A stretch of DNA of 64,000 nucleotides from NCBI GenBank assembly GCA_018136815.1, contig CM030935.1:1670204-1734203 (forward strand), in the 5' to 3' direction. Position numbers and translations under genes: made by a program. Of this stretch, positions 1 to 9,480 are shown one piece after another. Under the pieces are notes generated by a model. That model made no database searches. It saw only the letters and a program-made list of their open reading frames with translations, and had not been told where the DNA came from. Numbering within the stretch: position 1 is the stretch's first letter; each line of letters begins with the position of its first letter. Source of the stretch: Isochrysis galbana (Eukaryota; Haptophyta; Isochrysidales; Isochrysidaceae).

Positions 1-1290
1 TCCCGTTTTCCGCTTCATCAGATCTATGAAACGGGGCGGAGTTGGAGTTGGGGCGTCGAAGGAGGGGGGGAAACATCTGAAGATTCAGGGCTAACACTGA
101 CTATCGCACTATCGCTTGGGCACACTCTACCACTCTACCCAACTATCGACATCACCCTTACCTCCCACGCCTCTCGCTGTTGTGCCCGGGCGCTCGCGGC
201 AAATCGCTTTGCGTCGTGTGCGCGCCCTCCCCGCCTTCCCGCCCTCACACCCTCAATGCACTTGGCAAGCCCGTGCCCGAACGCATCTTCGCCCGCCTCG
301 CCCAACTTTGGGCTGAGCGCCACCACTCGGAACCCCCTCGAGCCCATGTCGCCACCACGGTCGAAGACGAAGCGTCCGTCCTTGCCATGGTCGACGATGA
401 CCTCAAAGGCGCCCCCACCCCTCCTTCCGTCGAAGCCGACGCTCCACCGCCGTCCTCTTTCTTTGCGGGCTCCCTCGCCATCGCCGCCGACGCCCTTCTC
501 CCTCCGTCGGCGTTTCCCTTCCCGCCCGGCCCGTTCTCCGACGACCCCCGCGCCGTCCCCTCGACCGTCGGCCCTCTATGCTCGTAATTTCTTTCGTCCG
601 TCCATCGCCACTCTCCCTTTCTTTCTTTCTTTGTTCGTTCGTTTGCTTGCATGTCCCTCTCCCCCCTTCCCGCCTCTTGCGATGGGCATCCCCTTCTTGG
701 GTGTCCCATCGGGGGGGGTGTTGCGGTCGGGGGGAGAGCCGCCCTTTAGTTAGGCTTCCCAAAGAGAGGCCCTCTCTCTTTATTTACTTTCCCGCCTTCG
801 CGTGTTTTGGTTTCTCCCTTCGGGTTGCATCCTCTCCGTCCGATCGGGATCCTCCGATCCCGATCTCCCTCTCTCTCCCCCGTGTGTTAGGATAGGGGTG
901 ATCGCTCTCGATCCCCCTCCCTTGTTTTCTCATGTGTGCGCCCCCTTTCTTTCCTTGCGCGCGCCCCGTGTGTTTCCGCGCGCTTTCTCTTGTCCCAGAG
1001 TTCCGAGAGTCGCGCCCATGGCCGCACTCCCTGGGGCTCTGGGCGAGCTCTCTCGACCACCGTCGCCCCGGGCTCGTGTGAGCGGTGTCCCTGCCTGTGC
1101 CATGCCTCCCTCCAGCCCCAGTGCTCCCCGTGCTCAGCCCTCCGTGAGCACGGTCGCCCCTGGAGAGCCCCATTCCTTGTCTCAAGAATCTTTAGAGTCC
1201 CAATCCACATCCACAGCCACAGCCACTCCACTCCGCCAGTCACAAGAGATATGTCCACCGTGGATATAAAAGAGTATATCAATATTTTTG
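1..1290. other. Repeat end plus pyrimidine-rich region without a firm gene
   Basis: Positions 71-93 match the inverted 3' terminus of the family-A LINE (AACATCTGAAGATTCAGGG read on plus), so a minus-strand copy probably ends here. Beyond it the plus strand is strongly C/T rich. An open frame at 180-587 (135 aa) has a plausible Ala/Pro/Asp/Glu mix, but I recognise no domain and overlapping frames are also open. I see no reliable gene to 1290. Confidence 0.4.
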
Positions 1291-1735
1291 TAAACGACCA
1301 TGGACATTCGATGGCTTCATTTGAGTGATATCCCATATTTGATGGAACGCGACCTTTGCACAACCTATCTGCAGCCACGCCCGCCTTACCCCCCCCCCCA
1401 CCTGCCTTGCGGCTCGTCCCCTCGTGCTCTACCTAGGGGCTGGGTGTATGAGGCTTCCAGTGGCAGGCGGTGTGTGCCGATCCCCGATGGTCTATTTCTC
1501 CACTTCCTACTCCTATTGCGCCATCGGGCTATCGGCCGTTACCTCTTACTTACTCTTACGTGTTTTCCTTTTCGGCAGACGCGTATCAAGTCGCAAGGCT
1601 TTTTGTTACCGAGTAGAGCACGAGGGGACGAGCCGCAAAGCAGGTGGAAGGAGTGAAAATGGAAGCGGGCGTGGCTACAAACAGACGCGCTGGGCCGCGC
1701 GCGCGGCGAGAATATTAAGAAGATTTTTTGTTATC
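1291..1735. repeat. Two opposed family-B LINE 3' ends and a K-like motif
   Basis: Positions 1371-1440 carry a family-B 3' UTR in minus orientation, recognised by CCTTGCGG and GTGCTCTAC. Positions 1611-1735 carry another in plus orientation that ends in GCGAGAATATTAAGAAG followed by a T-run. The arms are roughly 80% alike, so they look like two old insertions and not one recent foldback. Positions 1296-1350 resemble 5219-5278: both contain GGACATTCGAT and a K-like GGAACGCGACC. Confidence 0.6.
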
Positions 1736-1926
1736 AGAATGAGGCATTGTACATCACAACGAATATCCGTTGATGGGGTGGCAAACCTAGGTGCACTTGA
1801 AGTGATGGGAAACATGACTGAAACATCCATAACATCGCGTCACCAAGCCATGAGATCTGTTGACGAAGCACAGACGAAGCACACTCTTGTTGGGGACACT
1901 CCTTGTCATGCAACAATAAGGCAAAA

Positions 1927-2456
1927 TCAGCGGAAGGTCTTCTTCTTCTCCTTGATGTCCGTCGCCTTGCCCTTGCCACGTTTGCCCAGAGCCCCTTCCT
2001 GTTTTTGTTGCCCTTCCGCTTGAACGATGGAGAGACCAGCTCCATCTGAGCTGCCTCGCGACGCCATCGTTGACTCGATCCGCTTCACGATCTGCTTCGT
2101 TATGTGCTGCATATGAGGGAGGGGCAGCGCGATCATGTCGTTCAGCACGCAGCAGGAGGGAGTGAGAGAGGTGGCATGGATCGTGGCCTCACCTGCTGCG
2201 CAGCGTAGTCCTGTCTCAACGCCGCCTTGTGGGCCCTCGGCTGAATGTCGTGATCTGTCGTGTCAGGTGGGAGACAGTGGTCAGCGGCGGCCGCTGCAGT
2301 CTTGCGTGCACGTTCCAGTTCGCGTGATGGACCGATCGCGCTGTCCGAGCGGTCGAACTTACTCCCTTTCTTGAGTTTTTGCTGGTCGCCCTTCGGCGCC
2401 CGCTTCTTCTTTCTGATCCCCTCGGCCTTCTTCAGCTTGAAGGCGCCCTGCGGCAT
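1927..2456 (-). CDS. UPF0390/DUF2462-like small basic protein, three exons
   Basis: On the minus strand I place exons at 2456-2363, 2254-2193 and 2106-1927, giving 111 aa. Introns are 2362-2255 (GTAAGT...CAG) and 2192-2107 (GTGAGG...CAG); both joins keep frame. The product begins MPQGAFKLKKAEGIRKKKRA, then QKLKKG, then an IQPRAHKAALRQ segment and a helix ITKQIVKRIESTMASR. This order matches the small lysine-rich UPF0390 (leydig cell tumor 10 kDa protein homologue) family. The C-terminus is Lys/Gly rich. A nucleolar or ribosome-related role is known only vaguely for the family. The start was chosen because MPQG aligns with the family's M-x-QG start; an upstream in-frame ATG at 2495 exists. The exon model is inferred from splice signals only. 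Confidence 0.6.
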
Positions 2457-2584
2457 CCTCCAGGCCCCAGCCGCCGTCCGCCACGAGCAGCTCACCTCCT
2501 GCTCTCCTCTCTACTCCTAGATACTCTACTCCTAGATACTATGCGTGCATTCAATATTCAAAATCTAGAGTACTCCGGTTCTCC

Positions 2585-2950
2585 GGTTTGACTGCGCATA
2601 TGGTATAATAATAATAAATAAAACATCTGAGCGTGAGTATCACTACTCCCACTAGCCCGGTACTATCACGAAACTCCTCACCGCTGCCCGCACGCCTTGA
2701 AGTGATGGCACAAGACACATCCACACACATGCATCCTTACCAATCTCCCCCCTCGCAAACCCCCGGCTCCCATTACAACACTCCCCACAAGTTACCATGA
2801 GCCATGAGGGAAAACCCAGTGAGGCGGACCGACCTACGTCGGGCGCCTCACCAGGAAAAACACCGGGGGGGGGGGGGGGGGGCTCTCGTCCGTGAAGCAG
2901 AACGGCCCTTACAGCTCTCGCCGCGAGCATTTCTCGAGAAATAAAAGACT
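2585..2950. other. Intergenic, repeat fragments
   Basis: No gene is visible. An AAAACATCTGAGCGTGAGTA stretch near 2620 resembles a decayed family-A 3' terminus. AGCCCGGTACTATCACGA at 2655-2672 recurs inverted near 49517-49534. A run of about 18 G lies at 2865-2882. Confidence 0.5.
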
Positions 2951-3168
2951 GCGCAGCCGCCGTCTCGGCGCGCGGAGGGGGGGGAAGCGGCGGAGGGGGG
3001 GAAGGAAATCTGCGGAGGGGGGGGGAAAAGGACCGCCGTCTCGGCGCGCGAAGGGGGGGGACCGCGCGGAGGGGGGGGGGAAGGGAACGGCGGAGGGGGG
3101 GGGAACAGCGGAGGGGAAGGGAAGGAGCGGAGGGGGGGGAGAAACTGCCGAGGGGGGTGAGATCAAGT
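2950..3168 (+). repeat. G-rich minisatellite
   Basis: Imperfect units of about 18-20 bases built on CGGAGGGGGGGGAA repeat across the interval. The G runs predict G-quadruplex potential on the plus strand. A K motif in inverse orientation (AAGTCGCGTTCCGTC) follows directly. Confidence 0.85.
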
Positions 3169-3500
3169 CGCGTTCCGTCAAAAAAAAACCTTCTAATATT
3201 CTTACCGCACTCGCGGCGAATGGAACCACTACCTACTACACGTAGCACGTAGCATACTTTCTACACCCCCACTCCCCCGGCCCTTCTCCCCCCGCCATAA
3301 GGCGGCTCCCCCCGTGCACTACTAGGGGGATAGGGGTGAAGGGCTTAGATATGGTCCGGTGGCCCGCGCCCCCCCCCCGGTGATCATTCCCCCCCTTCCT
3401 CCTGTGTCTCCGAGTGGGCGGCGGTCTCAGCCCCGACTTATCCTGTAAACAGGTGCGGGACTTACCTATTTTTCGGTGAGCGGAGCTCTCGCTCCGCCTA
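3165..3500 (-). repeat. K motif and family-B' LINE 3' end
   Basis: The minus-strand reading ends in TAAGAATATTAGAAGG plus a T-run at 3181-3190, the B-type 3' terminus. The body (GTGCACTACTAGGGGG, CTTAGATATGG, CTTATCCTGTAAACAGG) is shared with 26640-26940 in the opposite orientation and partly with 40240-40400. Confidence 0.7.
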
Positions 3501-3900
3501 GGGCCTGGCAGATATTTCTTGAAATATCAACTTGAAATTTGGGCATGTCGGCCCGGAAATACATATTTACACGCCGTATTTATACATATTTGGGCTGGTC
3601 CGAGGCGCTCGCGCGCACATATTTGGGCGGGTCTCTGCGTTGGCGCGCCCGCGAAAACCAAGACACCGGTAGCCACTGGTAAATTCCGTTATTGAGGCAA
3701 AAAAACCAGTAGATTTTCCCGCTTTGACACTTTGCTCTTCTCTCTCTCCTCTCCCACCCTCTGTATGTCTGTCTCCTCTCGCGCGCATCTCTAGCAAAAA
3801 CATATACCCTACACCCCACGTGCAATAGACTAAAAAGCAAGAGAGCAGAGAAAGAGCAGAAGAAGAAGAAGAAGAAGAAGAGACAGAGGAGAGAGAGAGG
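3500..3900. other. Intergenic sequence upstream of the 3.9-kb gene
   Basis: Contains ATATTTGGGC motifs and, at 3838-3900, a purine-rich (GAA)n/(GAGAG)n tract just before the candidate gene. No coding region is supported. An AT-rich frame on minus (3580-3840) has no recognisable features. Confidence 0.5.
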
Positions 3901-3926
3901 ACGAGCTCGCCGGCGCGCCGGCGCTC

Positions 3927-4880
3927 ATGCCTGGTGAACCCACTGCCCCCTCCTTGCTTTGCCCGCTGCTCATGCACGTGCGCGCGCGCGCGCTTGCTCA
4001 TACTGCTCACCCTGTCTTCTGCCTCGCCTCTGCTCGCGCAGGCAAGCGTCCCCGTTCCCAGCGCGCGCGCATGCAGCGCACGCCGGCGCAGCGGCGCTGC
4101 ATGCACGACGACGAGCAGTCCTCGATGAGCGAGACCTACGGCGAGATCGAGCGCGAGGAGAGCGAGCGCGCGAGCGACCACGGCGAGGGCGCTGGCGACA
4201 AGAACATCCCCGTCGAGCTGAGCGACGAGGAGGAGGCCATTCACCTGCCGGTTGGTGACGTCGTGGACCACGAGTCCTTGGGGCGGTGCGTGGTGACGTG
4301 CACTGGCGAGGGCACGCTCCACGGCAGGATGAGGATGGAGATCGAGTTCACCTGCGAGGTCACGAAGACGAGGAAGAAGCGGTGGGTCCTGAAGTCCACG
4401 CTGCAGGTATGTCATAGCTGCCCCCCTCCCTACGCCCTCATGTGCGCCGCTGCTCTACCGTACTCATTCTCGCCTCTGCGCCTCCGCTCATGCGCTCGCA
4501 GACTCACGAGGAAAGTGACCTGCGCGACGACGACTGCTGCGACGTGGACGCCACTGTAGGGCAGGCGCCTCCCATGTTGGCCGAGCACGAGCGCAACCGG
4601 CGGGTCAAGTCCAATCCACCACCTCGGGGCCGGCGCTCGACGAAGCGAGATGGCGAGCGCAAGACGAAGGAGGTCCCCATGGTTCCCGACCGCCCTCCGC
4701 GCCCAGAGTTCCCCCGCGGAAAGAGTGAACGCACGGCGTGCACCTTCCTGGAAGTTGCTATGCGCACGCACGGCGCCCCCGCGGGGGGGGGCCGATGCAC
4801 ATCGCGCCGTGCCCACGCACGGCGTGCACAATGTGATTGCAAGTCATCACACGCGCTGCGCAAAGAAACATCTCTTATAT
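3927..4880 (+). CDS. Unidentified acidic protein gene, at least two exons
   Basis: An open frame runs 3927-4406 and a plausible intron (GTATGTCATAG ... GCTCGCAG) spans 4407-4500. The frame then continues from 4501 with THEESDLRDDDC. An upstream acceptor (CTCGCGCAG, about 4041) suggests the true first exon may differ. The best coding part, from about 4126, begins MSETYGEIEREESERA and includes the acidic VELSDEEEAIHLP and a compact Gly/Val-rich segment ending in TKTRKKRWVLKSTLQ. I recognise no domain. From about 4675 the frame runs into a repeat that recurs at 63060-63440, so the 3' end may be transposon-derived and the true stop is uncertain. Confidence 0.35.
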
Positions 4881-5120
4881 GGCTAGTTTACGTAATTGTG
4901 GACCTTAGTGTACGCATAGGGAAGAAGTTGGCATGCGCACGCACGGCGTCTCCGCGGGGGGACCGATGCACATCGCGCCGTGCCCATGCACGGCGTGCAC
5001 GATGTGATTGCAAGTCATCACAGATGCTCCGTGTGAAATATCTCTTAAAATTAAGTGTTTATTAAATGTTTATGTAGTTGTCGGCCTTAGAGGAGACGCA
5101 GGGGAAAAGCGTTGACACGG
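4675..5120 (+). repeat. Repeat J, first copy (about 170-bp half-units)
   Basis: Two half-units each contain TGCGCACGCACGGCG, GCACGGCGTGCAC and GATTGCAAGTCATCAC, offset by about 173 bases. The whole block recurs in the same orientation at 63060-63440, with near-identity over CCGCGGAAAGAGTGAACGCA and GTGCACCTTCCTGGAAGTTG. Confidence 0.8.
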
Positions 5121-5365
5121 CGTCCCTCGGGGGGAACATGCACCGCGGGGGGAAGCAGAGACAAAAAGTTGTTATGCTAGGCTGTATTTAATTTTAAAAT
5201 ACTGCTCTATCTACAACTGTGGACATTCGATCGCTCAATTCGACTGATGTCCCACAATTGACGGAACGACACCTTCCCAACACTGACCCAATCCTCCCTC
5301 ACATTCACGTATTTTTCCCGGCCTGGCCCGGGAAAATCAGGGAATGGAGAGAGGGGAGGGAGGAG
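5120..5365. repeat. K-like motif and spacer before a minisatellite
   Basis: Positions 5219-5278 share GGACATTCGAT..CT and TTGACGGAACG with 1296-1350. An inverted CCCGGCCTGGCCCGGG lies near 5318-5334. No gene. Confidence 0.5.
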
Positions 5366-5627
5366 AGCTGCAGAGGGGGTGAGAACTGCAGAAGGGGGAA
5401 GGAAACTGCAGAAGGGGGGAGGAAACTGCAGAGGGGAGGGGAAACTGCAGAGGGGAGGGGGAACTGCAGAGGGGAGGGGGAACTGCAGAGGGGAGGGGAA
5501 ACTGCAGAGGGGAGGGGAAACTGCAGAAGGGAGGGGGAACTGCAGAAGGGAGGGGGAACTGCAGAAGGGAGGGGGAACTGCAGAAGGGAAGGGGAACTGC
5601 AGAAGGGGAGGGAGGGAATGCAGAGAG
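5365..5627 (+). repeat. GGGGAACTGCAGA minisatellite
   Basis: About thirteen tandem units of 19-20 bases (GGGGAACTGCAGAGGGGAG and variants) are visible. Open frames here are by-products of the repeat. G-runs give quadruplex potential. Confidence 0.9.
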
Positions 5628-5639
5628 GGGCCCAGTTCT

Positions 5640-5990
5640 GTTACCTGCATTTCCGTAAAGGTAAAAATAAAACTCAAATCTTCGGATTTCGATTTCGAGA
5701 CGAAAATCGAAATCGGCGGACCAGGATCTGAGCCCTGGGAGAATCCGAATCTGCACGCCTTGAGTGACCAAGACGAACATAGAAGACGATATATAACGAC
5801 GAAGGCACGTACCCATGCCGAAATATTCATGCCAGGAGGCCTGAATACAACACTCCTCCGCCGCGTCTACCGCCGGCATGCCTCCCTCCTCATTGCCCTC
5901 AGGCCCTATGGGCTATGGGCCATCCCAATTCGTCAGTATTTGGCCTCCGGCCAAATACGGTAAATACGTATATGTCTCATCTAGGATGGG
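5640..5990 (+). repeat. Dispersed repeat E, first copy
   Basis: Resembles 39540-39780 (GGGAATCCGAATCTG and ATATTCATGCC segments). It ends with the 9-bp-stem palindrome at 5937-5957 (TATTTGGCC, triloop, GGCCAAATA) followed by CGGTAAATACGTAT. Confidence 0.55.
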
Positions 5991-6017
5991 GGGCTCCGCT
6001 GGTGGCGTCTCCCTTGC

Positions 6018-6208
6018 TTGCTCTAGGCACCAGATGAAGGTCGGGCGCCCGATCGCGCGGACGGATCTCGGGGGAATCGCGTGTCATGGAACAATGGAAC
6101 AATAAAGGACAAAGGACAAAGGCCCCGAAATAGCTCTAGGCACCAGATGAAGGTCGGGCGCCCGATCGCGCGGACGGATCTCGGGGGAATCGCGTGTAAT
6201 GAAACAAA
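6018..6208 (+). repeat. Tandem duplication, about 115-bp period
   Basis: AGGCACCAGATGAAGGTCGG through GGGGGAATCGCGTGT occurs at about 6025-6085 and again at about 6140-6200. Short ACAAAGGACAAAGGCCCCGA stretches link the copies. Confidence 0.85.
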
Positions 6209-6289
6209 GGACAAAGGCCCCGAAATAACCTTATCCTTATCGTTCCCGCGGCGCGACTGCCAGCCAGTTCTGTACCGTTATCTGTTATA

Positions 6290-6478
6290 GAGCCCCAGCG
6301 CGTGTGCAAAGAAAGGGGGGGCAAGGGGGGCGGCAAAACCCACCATTTTCCTCGGCAATTTTTCGTGGAGGCAGGTAAGTCCCCCGGGCGGTTTTTCTTC
6401 GGCTTGGGGGGACGGTCAAAGAAATGCAGCCCACCCCGCATTTTAGTAGTTATAAATCAGTGTTTGACCGCCCTATCT
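6290..6478 (-). mobile_element. Left-type end of a TTAGGGCGGTCAAACA DNA transposon
   Basis: On the minus strand the end reads TAGGGCGGTCAAACACTG, then GGTGGGCTGCATTTCTTTGA. It is collinear with 12336-12500, including a CCACGAAAA stretch and a C-rich tail. The partner end was not found to the left, so this looks like a solo or truncated end. Confidence 0.6.
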
Positions 6479-6639
6479 ACAAGACTACAATACAATTTCT
6501 TACGCGAGTCGTCTCCCCCTCCCCCCCGGCGGAATTAGTACGTAAAGTACTCTCCAAATAAGAGAAAGGATGGGCGAGCCAGAAAGAGACGGGTGTGTAC
6601 AGAATTGTGTGCCGCCTCTCGATCTCTCGATCGATCCCC

Positions 6640-6798
6640 CCCTCCACCTCTCTCTCTCTCTTTCCCTCTTTCTCTCTCCGTCGGCGGGCCACTCCCCCCC
6701 CCCCCCCCCCCCCCCCCCCCCTTTTCTGCCCCCTCCTCCTGCCTCCTCCTCCCGCCGCCCCCCCCTCCCCCCCCGCTCTCCCGGGCCGCCCCTGCCCC
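6640..6798 (+). promoter_or_regulatory. Pyrimidine tract with long poly-C before a start codon
   Basis: A C/T-only run, including more than 30 consecutive C, ends close to the ATG at 6799. Similar tracts precede several other genes in the window. A promoter or 5' UTR role is inferred from position only. Confidence 0.45.
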
Positions 6799-8269
6799 AT
6801 GCTACTGCACCAGCCGCGCGTAGCGGCGCAGACGTGGGTGCACTCGTGCTGCTCGCTCGGTCGCCTCGAGGCCGCCCTCAAGTCGCACGAGGTCACCGCC
6901 ATCGAGACAGACATCATCCTCGCAGAAGGAGTCCCCGTGATGGCGCACCCGCCCGCCCGCAGCTCCGACCTCAGCTTTGACCGCTTCCTCGAGCTGGTGC
7001 TCGCGGAGGGGACGAAGCATATCAAGCTGGACTTTAAGATGCTCGAGGCTGTCGAGCCATGCCTCCTCGCACTCGCGCAGGTGGAGAATAGGCTGCGCAA
7101 GAACGGACAGGTGTGCAAACGCGTTCCCCAACCATGTGGCAAGCTGGCTGCCGGTAGCCTCTTGCAAGATACACGGTCGGATGGATGCGATGACGAGCGC
7201 AATCGAATGAATAGTCAGTCAAGATTAACGAAGCTGGGGGTTCTCAGCAGCTAGGCCACTGGAGATCGATGCAGCAGGGCAGCAGCACACCGACCACAAC
7301 TCCCTCTCACTCGTAGGCAGTCTGGCTTAACGCAGACATAGTACCGGGACCCAATCATCGAAGATCCAAGATCAAAATAACTGCAGCTGCCTTCCTTCCT
7401 TTGTGCCGAAGACTTTGCCCATTCGCTCTCTTGTCTCTTGGCTGGGTGGTAGCGCCAATTGGGCCAGAAGAAGCTTACACCATGGATGACGCGCGGCAGA
7501 TGGAACGTATTTGCGAGGACAATGGAATTCCTGGCCACCAGGTGAATGAGCCCATTTCATTCTCGCTCGTATGAGGGTGTCAGCGTGTGCTGCCTGGCTG
7601 AATCCCTCGTCTATTTCGCTTGATTGCGGCTCACTCCAAGGGATGGCTCCTATTTCGCAGGTGGTGTTCTCGGCAGCACTGCGTTTTGCCGAGCTTAATC
7701 CGGCACCCATGATCTCATTGCTAAATCGTATTCCAGACGCTCAGTTAGTGCTCTGGACAGGCACAGGCGAGGTACCAGTGCGACCGATCGCGGTGAACAA
7801 TATACTGAGCGTGCTGGGTGAGGCAGGCGTAGCAGATCGCACAGGGTTCGACGTGGCGTTGGCCGCCACTACTGCCCATGTCGTGCAGTCACTCGCGGTC
7901 GACTGCACCTTTTGGTTTTCACGAACGGTGAGATCTCTGTGTTGCACGTGCGGCATGGTGCCGGACGACATTCGTGCTGCTGTTGGGGAACGGGAACCAC
8001 TGTTTGATGTGGAGCGCGCCGTCGCGTCTCCGCAAACGCCAAAGCGAAGTTCAATCCCGCAAGAATCGATGGTTCCTTCCCAAGAGATAGCGCCAATCCG
8101 ACAAACACGAGTCTTGGAAATTCAGCACATTGGTCTCGATACTCCTCAGGGTAATCTGACCGCGAGGCACTTGGCATCGAGTGATCATGAACCTAGATAC
8201 TCGCCCTGCCATAATGGCAGCGCTACTGGGTCGAGCCCTCGTGATGTCTTTGCTTTAAATAGAAGTTGA
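6799..8269 (+). CDS. FAM151/menorin-like protein (DUF2181), three exons
   Basis: Exons are 6799-7110, 7317-7541 and 7661 to a stop at or before 8269. Both introns are GT-AG and phase 0. The first exon carries IETDIIL, VPVMAHPP and IKLDFK, with WVHSCCSLGRLEAALKS before them. The second begins AVWLNADIVPGPN and has LSLGWVV. The third has LVLWTGTGEVPV. This is the full motif order of the FAM151/menorin family, whose fold is related to PLC-like and glycerophosphodiester phosphodiesterase TIM barrels; the Glu/Asp, His and Lys/Asp motifs are kept. The substrate is unknown. If the third exon reads to 8269 the protein is 381 aa, longer than typical FAM151B; a possible donor at 7928 (GGTGAGATC) could end it earlier. 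The start lies right after the poly-C tract. Confidence 0.8.
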
Positions 8270-8680
8270 CAGGTTGCGATTACATCCACTGTTTCTATGA
8301 TCATGACGGTGCCTAGGAGATACATGTTGTGGTGTTCATAGTGAGGACGCTGTGTGGCTATGGGTGAGAGGCTGGTGTGCCATAGGATGAGATGCACAAC
8401 AGTTAGGGTGGGAAAGGGAGGGCGGAGAGAGAGGTGGGCGCATGGTGGCCCATGGTCGAAAGATGGTGGCCGATGATGGCGGCGGGCTGCGCTCGGTGGA
8501 GCCATGACGGCGACGGACGGACCCGACCATGAGGTCGCAGGCGCCTCGAATCGCCGGATCATGAATATGGGGTTCTCCCAAAACATTTAGCACAATGAAC
8601 CTTCGGAGAACGGGAAACAGCAGCCAATTTCAACCCTATTTTGCATTTTGCCACCATGACCATGACGAGTAATAAATATA
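8270..8680. other. Intergenic, no gene seen
   Basis: Downstream of the menorin-like gene. Contains ATGGTGGCC-like short repeats near 8440-8475. No coding potential is convincing. Confidence 0.5.
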
Positions 8681-8682
8681 CT

Positions 8683-8885
8683 ACATAAAATAATGAATGT
8701 TAATGTTACATCCTAGCCAACCCCACTAGCTAATTGGACACAACTTTTCCGTCCCGGAATCCCGCCATACCTGACCAGCCAGGTGTCCGAGTGCTACCGG
8801 GGGGAAGGGGGCACTCCCCCCTCCCCTCGATATTTGTCCTCCCCCCAGTGCACGCACCGACCCTGCGCACCCTAGCACGCCCTCT
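8683..8885 (+). repeat. Repeat H, first copy
   Basis: About 195 bp from AAATAATGAATGTT to CCTCTCCT; recurs in direct orientation at 45153-45350 with only a few differences. Shared core: CCTAGCCAACCCCACTAGCT and CAGTGCACGCACCGACC. No ORF. Confidence 0.8.
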
Positions 8886-9012
8886 CCTCGAGGCCAGCGC
8901 TGGGGGAAAACCCCTTTCGGGTAAAAACAACGCAGGGGGGGGGGGGGGGTTACTCGTGAAACTAGGGGCCAAGAAGCGCTAAACTCTCTCGCCGAAGCGA
9001 GTGAGGCATCGT

Positions 9013-9480
9013 GTATCGTTGCCCGTCAACTATCGTTAAAACGATAGACGATACGGTCATGAAGCGCGCGCCGCGCGCCGCTCCCCTCCCCTCCTGCCGC
9101 CCCCCCCGCCGCGACGGACGATCGGGCCATGCTCGACGCCGCGCACGCGAAGCGCCCGCGTGAGGGGGCCCCCCAGCCCAGGGTACGCACGAGACTCGTC
9201 CCGTGCCGACCCATCACAGCCATACGCCATACACCAGGCACACCAGCAAGGACACCATGCCCAGCATAGCCAACACAGCCCCCAACTCCTCCCAGCCACT
9301 CAAGGCCACCTGGCAACTGTGACAAGTCGGCTCAGAGCCGCATCCCATAGGGAAAGCCGCAGGGCTGGGCCCCTACAAAGCCGCGGTACTGACCTCGTGC
9401 GACAGCACGGGGCACAGGCCTGGCCAGTGGCCAGACCACTCACCAACCCCAAGGGGGGAACTGCCAAACTGGTGTAGCAA
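9013..9480 (+). mobile_element. Family-A LINE 5' end with degraded ORF1
   Basis: The hairpin CTATCGTT-AA-AACGATAG (9030-9047) precedes an ATG at 9059 that starts MKRAPR. Here an additional outer pair, GTATCGT (9013-9019) with ACGATAC (9047-9053), is possible. ORF1 is broken, but a later fragment at 9340-9440 matches the 23220-23310 ORF1 segment (ATAGGGAAAGCC, GGGCTGGGCCCCTACAA). Confidence 0.65.

Noticed and set aside
1371..1735. Second recent LINE foldback
   Set aside because: Arms are only about 80% similar and differ in length, so two independent old insertions are more likely.
5365..5627. Long open frames on both strands across the minisatellite
   Set aside because: The 19-20-base repeat lacks stops in several frames; the frames are low-complexity by-products.
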